DNA of 8,232 bases from Candidatus Woesearchaeota archaeon (lineage in GTDB: Archaea > Nanobdellota > Nanobdellia > Woesearchaeales > ARS49). Shown here piece after piece: positions 1 through 5,037 of this stretch (position 1 is the first letter of the stretch; each line of letters starts with the position of its first letter). A program made the translations under genes and the position numbers. The stretch covers positions 1 to 8,232 of the forward strand of contig JAHFPE010000020.1 in NCBI GenBank assembly GCA_023261345.1, given 5' to 3'. Below the pieces are notes generated by a model. That model did not search any database and was not told where the DNA came from. It saw only the letters and a list, made by a program, of their open reading frames with translations.

Positions 1-314
1 AGCCAACAGTTGGTCTTGATCCGCAAACGCGAAATCACTTGTGGGAATACATAAGCAATATCAACAAAAAGAAAGGTATTACAGTATTTTTTACTACGCA
101 TTACATGGAAGAAGCAGAAAAAACTGCGGATAATGTTGCGATTATCGATGCAGGTAAAATTATTGCAATTGGCTCTCCAAATGAAATTAAGAAGTCTACA
201 AAGACAAGTTCTTTAGAGGAGGCTTTTTTGCAGCTTACTGGTCATGCGATGCGTGATGATGAAGCAAGCAGTACAGATAGTATGCGCTTGCATGCAAGGT
301 TGTGGAGAAGATGA
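1..314 (+). CDS. ABC transporter ATP-binding protein, C-terminal part (5' end outside window)
   Basis: This is the end of an ABC ATPase that energises an exporter; the gene enters from the left and its first full codon is at position 3. It opens with PTVGLDPQTR, the stretch just after Walker B including the D-loop (GLD). TTHYMEEAE follows and contains the switch histidine (H-loop). The later GKIIAIGSP and LEEAFLQLTG segments match the C-terminal part of DrrA/CcmA-type drug and antibiotic exporters as known for that family. Walker A, the Q-loop and the signature motif lie outside the window. After LQLTG there is a tail of about 25 residues, rich in D, S and R, that is not part of the core fold. 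The permease start codon lies two bases after the TGA (312-314), so the two are surely one operon and one complex. The substrate cannot be told. Confidence 0.93.
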   Translation, partial: PTVGLDPQTRNHLWEYISNINKKKGITVFFTTHYMEEAEKTADNVAIIDAGKIIAIGSPNEIKKSTKTSSLEEAFLQLTGHAMRDDEASSTDSMRLHARLWRR

Positions 315-315
315 A

Positions 316-1065
316 ATGATAGAAATTTTGTACGCCTTGTGGCTACGTCAAGTGAGGCGACAGGTTCGTTCTCGTGCACGCATGATTAGTTCACTTGGAC
401 AACCGTTGTTGTTCTTGCTTGCGGTGGGGTTTGGTTTTAGTACGATCTTTGAAAAAGCAGGCCAAGGGAATTATTTGCAGTTTTTAACTCCGGGCATTAT
501 TGCGATGGGAATATTATTTACGTCGATGATTTCTGGTATTGAAATAATTTGGGATCGGCAGTTTGGTTTTCTTAAAGAAATGATGGTGGCGCCAGTTTCT
601 CGTAGTGTTATAATGTTAGGAAGAACGCTTGGTGGGGCAACTGTTGCAATTATTCAAGGTGTATTTGTATTTTTGATTTCGCTTGCGTTTGGTTTTAGGC
701 CAGATACTTTGTTTGGCTTACTTCCCGCATTCGGGTTCATGTTTCTCATCGCGTTTCTTTTTACTGCAATTGGAACTGCAATTGCGTCAGTGATGAATGA
801 TATGCAGAGTTTTCCTCTTGTCATGAATTTTGTCATCATGCCGCTCTTCTTTCTTTCAGGTGCGTTGTTTCCATTAGATAGTGTACCAAAAGTGTTGCTA
901 AATGTTGCTATCATAAATCCTCTTTCGTATGGTGTTGATGGTTTGCGATTTTCACTCATTCACGCTTCTCATTTTAATGTCGGAGTTGATGCAATAGTGC
1001 TATTCATATTCGCTATTCTTTCACTTTTTGTTGGCAGTCACTTGTTTTCGAAAATACAGTTGTAA
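316..1065 (+). CDS. ABC-2 type transporter permease
   Basis: Membrane subunit of the exporter whose ATPase ends just upstream. The protein is 249 aa from the ATG at 316. I prefer this start to the in-frame ATG at 244, which would overlap the ATPase by about 70 bases; GGAG at 304-307 sits 8 bases before 316. About six membrane spans can be seen (roughly residues 28-44, 58-78, 107-127, 133-157, 167-187, 226-246). Between spans 2 and 3 is KEMMVAPVSRSVIMLGRTLG (residues 88-107), the conserved cytoplasmic element of ABC-2 permeases. FFLSGALFPLDSVP and NPLSYGVDGLR are the usual late-family motifs. The short, basic N-terminus (RQVRRQVRSRAR) fits an interfacial helix contacting the ATPase. DrrB-like drug, lipid or polysaccharide export are all possible; nothing here fixes the substrate. 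Confidence 0.93.
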   Translation: MIEILYALWLRQVRRQVRSRARMISSLGQPLLFLLAVGFGFSTIFEKAGQGNYLQFLTPGIIAMGILFTSMISGIEIIWDRQFGFLKEMMVAPVSRSVIMLGRTLGGATVAIIQGVFVFLISLAFGFRPDTLFGLLPAFGFMFLIAFLFTAIGTAIASVMNDMQSFPLVMNFVIMPLFFLSGALFPLDSVPKVLLNVAIINPLSYGVDGLRFSLIHASHFNVGVDAIVLFIFAILSLFVGSHLFSKIQL

Positions 1066-1086
1066 TGTTTGACGTAGAAGTTAATC

Positions 1087-1122
1087 ACGTTCTGCTTTGA
1101 AAGGAAGCGAAATGCAGAACGT
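1087..1122. repeat. Inverted repeat with 9-bp perfect arms between permease and pilin-like gene
   Basis: ACGTTCTGC (1087-1095) is repeated as its exact reverse complement GCAGAACGT (1114-1122), with 18 bases between. It starts 22 bases after the permease stop and ends 4 bases before the TATA box of the next gene, so it overlaps the expected BRE region. It could be an operator for the 1171 gene or a hairpin at the 3' end of the ABC mRNA. No T-tract follows directly, which argues against a simple terminator. Confidence 0.55.
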
Positions 1123-1126
1123 TAGG

Positions 1127-1134
1127 TTTAAATA
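1127..1134 (+). promoter_or_regulatory. TATA box of the pilin-like gene
   Basis: TTTAAATA, centred 40 bases before the ATG at 1171. Transcription would begin near 1157, giving a leader of about 14 nt that carries the Shine-Dalgarno-like AGAGGTGA at 1157-1164. The transcription start is inferred from usual archaeal spacing. Confidence 0.6.
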
Positions 1135-1170
1135 CAAACACTTCTGCCTCCCTAATAGAGGTGAATCTAA

Positions 1171-1533
1171 ATGGCAAAAGCACAAGGATTATCAGTAAAT
1201 ACAATCATTTTAGTAGCACTTGGATTATTGGTTCTAGTTATTGTAGGCGCGCTTACAGGACGAAAATTGCTGGAGTTTGGTTTGACAACAACCATCTGTC
1301 AGGGAACATGCACGCATCCGAACTTTAAAATCACTGATGATCCATCTCTGAAAACAGATGGAAGTCTAACTCAATCAGCAATAGATAAATATCTTGACAA
1401 TGCCAGAGCAGCACCGGGGTGCTCGGACTTGGAAAGATCCGCACCAGGTAATTACATTGCAAAACTGAAATCCGGGTTTAATCCAAGTAAGTATGTTGCA
1501 TCCTGCGAAGATTGCTGCGTTGCAGGCGGCTAA
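1171..1533 (+). CDS. Small Cys-rich secreted protein with class III (pilin-like) signal
   Basis: A 120-aa protein. The N-terminus reads MAKAQGLS and is followed by an uninterrupted hydrophobic helix (about residues 9-28). This is the layout of archaeal class III signal peptides, in which a prepilin peptidase cuts before the Gln (here KA|QGLS) and the helix drives pilus assembly or stays in the membrane. The exported part is short and hydrophilic, with six cysteines (C43, C47, C84, C112, C115, C116), enough for three disulfides. There is no metal-binding CxxC pair of the usual kind other than CEDCC at 112-116. The start is fixed by AGAGGTGA ending 6 bases upstream. It has its own TATA box and a T-tract terminator, so it is probably monocistronic, although it follows an ABC exporter. 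A minor pilin or a surface-anchored small protein is likeliest; the exact role is unknown. Confidence 0.8.
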   Translation: MAKAQGLSVNTIILVALGLLVLVIVGALTGRKLLEFGLTTTICQGTCTHPNFKITDDPSLKTDGSLTQSAIDKYLDNARAAPGCSDLERSAPGNYIAKLKSGFNPSKYVASCEDCCVAGG

Positions 1534-1548
1534 TTTTTTCTTTTTTTT
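1534..1548 (+). terminator. T-tract terminator of the pilin-like gene
   Basis: A run of 14 T with one C begins directly after the TAA at 1531-1533. Archaeal RNA polymerase terminates at such U-tracts without a strong hairpin. A weak CCTGC/GCAGG pair (1502-1506, 1522-1526) lies upstream within the gene. Confidence 0.75.
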
Positions 1549-1557
1549 AAGACATTT

Positions 1558-1914
1558 TTATAGTTCTTCTATATGTACAAGTCCAAGACTTATGTTGATT
1601 GCTTCATTTACTTGATTCATTTGTTCTTCATTCAGGAATCCTAGTTTTTTCAGAATTCGTTGCTTGTCTATTGCGCGAACGTGGTTGAGCAATATTTTTG
1701 ATTCACACGCAAGACCCTTGTTCTGAATGAGAACTTCAAAAGGATATACGCGATTCGTTTTTTGTGACGTTAGTGGTGCAATGATGGTTGTTGTACTGTA
1801 TTTGTTTCCAATATTATTCTGTATGATAAGTGCAGGGCGTGTTTTCTTTATTTCATGACCTACCGTGGGATCGAGGTTTATCAACCATATTTCTCCGCGT
1901 TTTATTTCATTCAT
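1558..1914 (-). CDS. MazF/PemK family endoribonuclease toxin
   Basis: Toxin of a type II toxin-antitoxin pair, 118 aa, normal for the family; such proteins cut mRNA at short sequence motifs when not bound by antitoxin. The sequence follows the MazF/PemK pattern closely: RGEIWLINLDPTVGHEIKKT (residues 6-25), RPALIIQN (26-33), IIAPLTSQ (44-51), ILLNHVRAIDKQRI (74-87) and a C-terminal ISLGLV. By comparison with Bacillus MazF, whose active residues are Arg25 and Thr48, R26 and T49 are present, so it looks active. The ATG at 1914 overlaps the antitoxin stop by 8 bases, so translation is coupled; no clear Shine-Dalgarno sequence is seen. The gene is intact. Its 3' end faces the pilin-like gene 24 bases away, and no T-tract for its own strand is seen nearby. 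Confidence 0.93.
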   Translation of the reverse strand: MNEIKRGEIWLINLDPTVGHEIKKTRPALIIQNNIGNKYSTTTIIAPLTSQKTNRVYPFEVLIQNKGLACESKILLNHVRAIDKQRILKKLGFLNEEQMNQVNEAINISLGLVHIEEL

Positions 1915-2125
1915 GTTCTGCTGTTGTTCCGTCCCAGAGTTTCACCATGTCTTTGTTTGAAACAGAAGACGTTTGATATCCGTAACGAAGTTCCTGGACC
2001 ATTATCTTTTGGATAGATCTGGCAATCAGTCGTTTAACCACGTCATCATAACTTTCTTTTGAAGTCCTTAACTTCTCAAGTGAAATTTTGGTGCTTTTTC
2101 TTAATTTTATTGTAGTTATATCCAC
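1907..2125 (-). CDS. Ribbon-helix-helix antitoxin, partner of the MazF/PemK toxin
   Basis: Neutralises the toxin encoded just downstream and probably represses its own promoter. From the GTG at 2125 it is 72 aa. A β-strand TTIKLRK (residues 4-10), helix STKISLEKLRTS and helix ESYDDVVKRLIARSI match the N-terminal DNA-binding fold of archaeal VapB/RHH-type antitoxins. The C-terminal VKLWDGTTAEHE, with W64 and acidic residues, fits the segment that typically threads into the toxin. I chose GTG 2125 because family members usually begin right before this strand, because a TATA box (2150-2157) lies 28 bases upstream, and because a 26-bp palindrome spans the site. The in-frame ATG at 2170 would add 15 residues and also has a TATA-like TTTTAAAG about 26 bases upstream, so it remains a real alternative. 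A TTG at 2227 is less likely. Confidence 0.85.
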   Translation of the reverse strand: MDITTIKLRKSTKISLEKLRTSKESYDDVVKRLIARSIQKIMVQELRYGYQTSSVSNKDMVKLWDGTTAEHE

Positions 2126-2142
2126 AGTATACTGTGGGTATA
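2117..2142. promoter_or_regulatory. Palindromic candidate operator of the toxin-antitoxin operon
   Basis: The core CCACAGTATACTGTGG (2122-2137) is a perfect 16-bp palindrome. One mismatched pair (2121/2138) follows and then four more matched pairs (2117-2120 with 2139-2142), giving 26 bp with a single mismatch. It spans the proposed leaderless start at 2125 and ends 8 bases short of the TATA box, where an archaeal repressor would block initiation. The likely ligand is the antitoxin itself or the antitoxin-toxin complex; this is inferred from how such modules are normally controlled. Confidence 0.65.
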
Positions 2143-2149
2143 CGTTCAG

Positions 2150-2157
2150 ATATTTAA
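2150..2157 (-). promoter_or_regulatory. TATA box of the toxin-antitoxin operon
   Basis: Read on the minus strand this is TTAAATAT, centred about 28 bases before the GTG at 2125, which predicts a nearly leaderless mRNA. A second TATA-like element (TTTTAAAG, 2192-2199) would serve the alternative ATG at 2170 instead. Confidence 0.5.
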
Positions 2158-2253
2158 CGGTTTCGTTCATGAATATTTTACATAGTTTCAGCTTTAAAAC
2201 GCTCAGCAAATAATTTAAGGACAACAATCTTTTTTTTTCTTTTTGTAGTCGCT

Positions 2254-2284
2254 AAAAATACGTTGAAAGTTGAGTAGTTCTCAA
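2254..2284 (-). terminator. Weak candidate terminator after the solenoid gene
   Basis: On the minus strand a small hairpin TTGAG/CTCAA with a 5-nt loop (2270-2284) starts 9 bases past the stop, and TTTTT (2254-2258) follows 11 bases later. The stem is short and the T-run modest, so this is only a plausible 3' end. Confidence 0.3.
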
Positions 2285-2292
2285 ATTCATGC

Positions 2293-3207
2293 TCAATTTG
2301 GCACTTCAGCTGACGGCAAGAGTTTTTCAAGCTTATCGTACATGATTGCAAGGTCTTCTCGTTTCATTCCCCGCGCTGCTTGTGCCGCGTTACGCCAATT
2401 TCCGCGCTTTTCCTGGTACTCAATTTCGCGGGCTAACAACACTAGTGCATGCGCTTGCTCTCCTGCTTTCTCTGAACTTTCCGCTGCAAGATAAAAAAAT
2501 CCCCTACCTTCTTTTTGTTGAGCGTCTTTAAGCCACATACTTTTTGCTTCATTTGACTTTCCGCCTGCACTGTATGCTTCTGCAGCTGCCTCAAATTTAT
2601 CCTCATTCCAGTAATTCTCTGCTTGAGCAAGTTTAACTTCGCAAGTTCTGCCTAACTTTGCTGCTGCATTCAATGCACGACTAAAATTCTTAGCTTCAAG
2701 TGCTTTCTCCATGAGTTGTGAATACATTTCCTTAATTACTTGGGCGCCTTCAATCTCTCCTTTATCTTTGATTATGACTCGTTCAGCATCAGCTAATAAT
2801 TCTCCTTTGATATATTGATCCTGCGCTCGACCGTATAGCTTTAGTTCTTCAGCGAGCTTTCCTGCTTCAGCGTAATTAGCCCCTGTTTCTAATTTAGAAA
2901 GATATAAGCGTTGCAACCGTTCAACTACGCCAAGCTGACCTAACTTTCTTGCTACCCGCATTGCATCAGATAACTTGCTGGAGCTTTCATAGTGAACTAG
3001 CGCGTCGTTATCCTCTCCGATCGTTTCTTCCAACCGGGCAGCAGCAGCGAAGTCAGGAGATTTCATTGATTTGTAATGGTCAATCACTACCTTAATTCTT
3101 TCTCTATCTGTAACAATCCCTTTGTCAATTGCTTGTATCAATGCGTTCCTTTTTCCTTCAGAAGAAAGTAGAGAATCAATTACATCTGTAAGAGCATCAG
3201 TTGACAT
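2293..3207 (-). CDS. All-helical TPR/SNAP-like solenoid protein, unknown function
   Basis: A 304-aa cytoplasmic protein with no signal peptide or membrane span. It is built almost entirely of Ala-rich amphipathic helices. Segments such as DALVHYESSSKLSDAMRVAR, YAEAGKLAEELKLYGRAQDQ, FSRALNAAAKLG, FEAAAEAYSAGGKSNEA and NWRNAAQAARG repeat the small-large-aromatic pattern of TPR or alpha-SNAP-like helical hairpins through the whole length after about residue 45. Such solenoids act as protein-protein scaffolds; no catalytic motif is visible and I do not recognise a specific family. The ATG at 3207 is chosen because a TATA box (3231-3238) lies 27 bases upstream, the spacing of a leaderless mRNA. 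The in-frame TTG at 3222 would lie before the predicted transcription start. It is transcribed separately from the uS2 unit upstream and from the antitoxin downstream. Confidence 0.85.
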   Translation of the reverse strand: MSTDALTDVIDSLLSSEGKRNALIQAIDKGIVTDRERIKVVIDHYKSMKSPDFAAAARLEETIGEDNDALVHYESSSKLSDAMRVARKLGQLGVVERLQRLYLSKLETGANYAEAGKLAEELKLYGRAQDQYIKGELLADAERVIIKDKGEIEGAQVIKEMYSQLMEKALEAKNFSRALNAAAKLGRTCEVKLAQAENYWNEDKFEAAAEAYSAGGKSNEAKSMWLKDAQQKEGRGFFYLAAESSEKAGEQAHALVLLAREIEYQEKRGNWRNAAQAARGMKREDLAIMYDKLEKLLPSAEVPN

Positions 3208-3230
3208 ATTGTGCGAAGGCAAGCAGTACC

Positions 3231-3238
3231 TTATAAAA
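3231..3238 (-). promoter_or_regulatory. TATA box of the solenoid gene
   Basis: Minus-strand TTTTATAA centred about 27 bases before the ATG at 3207. This predicts transcription starting at or within a base or two of that ATG, and it decides the start codon. Confidence 0.65.
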
Positions 3239-3259
3239 CTGGCGCCGCTTCAGAATATA

Positions 3260-3289
3260 TTGCAATAAGTGAAGGTTTTCTTATCGCAA
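3260..3289 (-). repeat. 10-bp hairpin between the uS2 unit and the solenoid gene
   Basis: On the minus strand TTGCGATAAG (3289-3280) can pair with CTTATTGCAA (3269-3260), ten pairs including one G-U, around a 10-nt loop. It starts 23 bases after the stop of the small gene at 3313 and lies about 20 bases upstream of the solenoid TATA box. It may be a 3' end structure of the uS2 mRNA or a binding site for a regulator of the next gene. Confidence 0.45.
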
Positions 3290-3312
3290 ATTAATTGAGT
3301 TATAGAAGTAGT

Positions 3313-3531
3313 CTATCCCAACAATTTTTTGTATGCAGTCTTGTTTGTGATGTCATAAAGTGCTCTTATTTTTGCTTTTCCTTCAGGAGTTTTTGCGAGT
3401 TCTTGAATCACGAGTCTTGATTGTTGATACTGTGCATTGATGAATGCTGCGTGCTTTTCGCGCCAATGCGGGTGTGTTTTCATGTAGGTAATCCAACGCA
3501 CCAAAAAGTCATCGTGGGTTGTATCTCTCAT
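3313..3531 (-). CDS. Small hypothetical protein co-transcribed with uS2
   Basis: A 72-aa protein that I do not recognise. It is basic and mostly helical, with a conspicuous aromatic and histidine-rich first half (DDFLVRWITYMKTHPHWREK, then HAAFINAQYQQ) and a lysine-rich end (KTPEGKAKIRALYDITNK, AYKKLLG). No membrane span, signal peptide or cysteine is present. The ATG at 3531 is chosen because AGGT (minus strand) precedes it by about 7 bases and it leaves a 25-base gap after the uS2 stop. An in-frame ATG at 3576 would add 15 residues and overlap uS2 by 20 bases. No promoter is seen in the gap, so it should ride on the uS2 transcript. That linkage and its charge make a ribosome- or RNA-related role conceivable, but this is only guilt by association. 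Confidence 0.7.
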   Translation of the reverse strand: MRDTTHDDFLVRWITYMKTHPHWREKHAAFINAQYQQSRLVIQELAKTPEGKAKIRALYDITNKTAYKKLLG

Positions 3532-3556
3532 TGCTTGTACCTGGTAATCAGCTTTA

Positions 3557-4156
3557 TTATTCTTCCGCAAACTCATCAAGCGTGAATTTGGGCTCTTCAT
3601 TGTTTCCAAGTTGTCCTCTTGCGCGTAGGTATTCGCGTGCGAGGATGTAGAATATGAGCCCGAGTGCTTTTTTGCCTTTGTTGTTGCAAGGAACGATTAA
3701 ATCAAGGTTATTTGCAGTATTGTTTGTGTCGCATAGTGCAATGACTGGAATGCCAATTGCCATTGCGTCTTGTACTGCATTCTTGTCTGGCCAAGCGTCA
3801 GTGACGAGAATTATTTTCGTTTCAATATATGTTTCTAATTGTGGGTTTGTGAGAATACCAGGCGGGAATCTTCCTGTGTATGCTTTGCAGCCAGTATATT
3901 TTTCAAATGCGTGTACTGCTTTCCAGCCGTTTTCTCGCCTTGAAACAATGAGCACATCTTCAGGTGCAAATGCAGAAAGCATAGTTGCTGCAATTTTGAG
4001 TCGTTGATCAATTTTTTGTAAGTTAAGAACACTGAGTCCGTCTGGTCGTGTTTTGTAGAGGAATGAATCCATGTATTTTGTTCTGAATTTTGTTCCAATG
4101 TGTATTCCTGATTTTAAGTAAATGTCTTGTGCTACAAGGAATTGTTGTTCTGTCAT
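3557..4156 (-). CDS. rpsB: 30S ribosomal protein S2 (uS2), archaeal type
   Basis: Structural protein of the small ribosomal subunit, 199 aa, the usual size for archaeal uS2. Characteristic stretches are YLKSGIHIGTKFRTKYM near the N-terminus, FLYKTRPDGLSVLNLQKIDQ, the RFPPGILTNP segment, VTDAWPDKNAVQDAMAIGIP and CDTNNTANNLDLIVPCNNKG, the last being the highly conserved S2 core. It ends with an acidic tail (FTLDEFAEE). A strong Shine-Dalgarno AGGAG (4163-4167, minus strand) sits 6 bases before the ATG. In many archaea rpsB lies beside rpoN, rpoK and eno; here none of these is present. Instead it has its own TATA box about 120 bases upstream and leads a two-gene unit with the small unknown gene. 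The long leader with inverted repeats suggests post-transcriptional control. Confidence 0.97.
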   Translation of the reverse strand: MTEQQFLVAQDIYLKSGIHIGTKFRTKYMDSFLYKTRPDGLSVLNLQKIDQRLKIAATMLSAFAPEDVLIVSRRENGWKAVHAFEKYTGCKAYTGRFPPGILTNPQLETYIETKIILVTDAWPDKNAVQDAMAIGIPVIALCDTNNTANNLDLIVPCNNKGKKALGLIFYILAREYLRARGQLGNNEEPKFTLDEFAEE

Positions 4157-4250
4157 GGTGTTCTCCTGCGGTAGGTATGTTGTTTCTGCCAGATTTTTGT
4201 TACCTCACTGGCGTTTGTTGCTTCCAAGCCGAAAGCAACTGTTGGTAATG
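4157..4250 (-). promoter_or_regulatory. Long 5' leader of uS2 with inverted repeats
   Basis: If transcription begins about 25 bases after the TATA box, the uS2 mRNA has a leader of roughly 94 nt, long beside the leaderless genes in this window. It contains a strong hairpin, GTTGCTTTC against GAAGCAAC (4217-4239; about 9 pairs with one G-U, 5-nt loop). It also contains a 5-bp repeat GCCAG/CTGGC (4208-4212, 4188-4192) whose loop carries AGGTA, complementary to TACCT (4173-4177) just before the Shine-Dalgarno. The strong hairpin is the more secure element. Binding by free uS2 is a natural guess but is not shown by the sequence. Confidence 0.45.
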
Positions 4251-4271
4251 GATGAATAGGCAGTGAAGGGG

Positions 4272-4279
4272 TTTATAAA
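4272..4279 (-). promoter_or_regulatory. TATA box of the uS2 unit
   Basis: The minus strand reads TTTATAAA, preceded by a purine-rich GTGAAAC that could act as the BRE. It is the only convincing TATA element on this strand between 4157 and 4374. It implies a start of transcription near 4250. Confidence 0.65.
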
Positions 4280-4345
4280 TGTTTCACCTGCATTCTTGAA
4301 CTTCCTCTTTTTTCATTTTCTACAAGTCCGTATTCTGCCTGAAAG

Positions 4346-4353
4346 TTTATGAA
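4346..4353 (+). promoter_or_regulatory. TATA box of the Cys2His2 protein gene
   Basis: TTTATGAA centred about 26 bases before the ATG at 4375, again the spacing of a leaderless transcript. It is divergent from the uS2 promoter, with some 66 bases between the two TATA boxes. No Shine-Dalgarno sequence precedes the ATG. Confidence 0.5.
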
Positions 4354-4374
4354 TCTCTCAAGCTTTCCGCGTGT

Positions 4375-4986
4375 ATGTCTCAGTACACATTGTTGAACAG
4401 TGTGGGAGATGGGGAACGTCCTATACTCGCGACAAGTCGGTTAACTTCAAAGAAATATGTAACTCGTACCGAACTTAACGCAACCACTCAAAGTGATATT
4501 AGAGAACTGTCCTCTCTTGAGAAAAAAGGAGTTTCACTTGATGATTTATGTGATTTTATGGATTTGCTTATAGCCCGTGCATTTCAGGTGACAGATCAAC
4601 CTTTCTTTTTTCTGGGCCAAGTTCCTGGCTCAGATTTTATTATTGAAGGATTACGGTATTGGATGGCGCGAAATTATTCTGGTTCTCGGTTGCTTCCGGG
4701 TAGTAAGTGTCCAGTAAGATCTTGCGGAAAACGTTTTGGTATTGTGCAGGACGTATTTTTCAATCCCTCAAGATATCCTTTCGCAAAAGGCAAAGAAGAA
4801 TTATATCATAAGCCATTACGACTCAATAGAATCTCTGTTCATTTAGCTCGCGCCCATCTGATTTTTGAGAAAGGTAGTGGCACATGGGATCAGTGTTATC
4901 CCACATCGCCTAAGCAGTTTTACACTGATTTCTACAAACCTTGGAAGGAAGGAAAACCAAGTAGGTATGTTGCTCAATTTGGATAG
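4375..4986 (+). CDS. Unknown protein with a split Cys2His2 zinc-finger-like site
   Basis: A 203-aa soluble protein that I do not recognise. The first half is mixed, with a helical stretch SLDDLCDFMDLLIARAF (54-70). The second half carries CPVRSCGKRFG (C112, C117) and later RISVHLARAHLIF (H156, H161). C-x4-C and H-x4-H look like the two halves of a classical C2H2 zinc finger (PV..CGKRF, then an HLxxAH helix) separated by 38 residues rather than about 12, with FFNPSRYPFAKGKEELYHKP inserted; H145 and C174 are nearby extra ligand candidates. The C-terminus is aromatic (QFYTDFYKPW). Zinc binding and nucleic-acid binding are inferences. The gene appears leaderless from its own promoter and stands alone between uS2 and the membrane-protein operon. 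There is no sign of truncation. Confidence 0.8.
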   Translation: MSQYTLLNSVGDGERPILATSRLTSKKYVTRTELNATTQSDIRELSSLEKKGVSLDDLCDFMDLLIARAFQVTDQPFFFLGQVPGSDFIIEGLRYWMARNYSGSRLLPGSKCPVRSCGKRFGIVQDVFFNPSRYPFAKGKEELYHKPLRLNRISVHLARAHLIFEKGSGTWDQCYPTSPKQFYTDFYKPWKEGKPSRYVAQFG

Positions 4987-5029
4987 TCAAGTGAGTCGAT
5001 TATAATGATCCGTTGAGAAGAAGAAAGCA

Positions 5030-5037
5030 TTTTAAAC
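5030..5037 (+). promoter_or_regulatory. TATA box of the GT-C-like operon
   Basis: TTTTAAAC, preceded by a purine-rich AAGAAGAAAGCA. Its centre lies about 26 bases before the ATG at 5059, which predicts a leaderless mRNA and rules against the in-frame TTG at 5050. A TATA-like TTATAA near 5000 is too far upstream to explain this start. Confidence 0.6.

Noticed and set aside
244..315. N-terminal extension of the permease from the ATG at 244
   Set aside because: It would overlap the ATPase gene by some 70 bases, adds an atypical Cys-rich stretch, and a Shine-Dalgarno points to 316.
654..959. Minus-strand open frame opposite the permease
   Set aside because: It is a shadow of the permease codons with low-complexity composition and no ribosome site.
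2270..2630. Several short open frames around the 3' end of the solenoid gene, both strands
   Set aside because: They overlap the well-supported solenoid gene and show no protein-like features of their own.
3208..3222. TTG start at 3222 for the solenoid protein
   Set aside because: It lies only about 12 bases from the TATA box centre, upstream of the expected transcription start; the ATG at 3207 fits.
3532..3609. Longer forms of the small uS2-linked gene (ATG 3609, 3600 or 3576)
   Set aside because: They run back into the uS2 coding region; ATG 3531 has a better ribosome site and no overlap.
3654..4007. Plus-strand open frame opposite uS2
   Set aside because: uS2 is certain on the other strand; this is its antisense shadow.
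4157..4374. tRNA or C/D-box RNA in the divergent gap
   Set aside because: No cloverleaf arms and no C/D box pair were found; the hairpin is better read as part of the uS2 leader.
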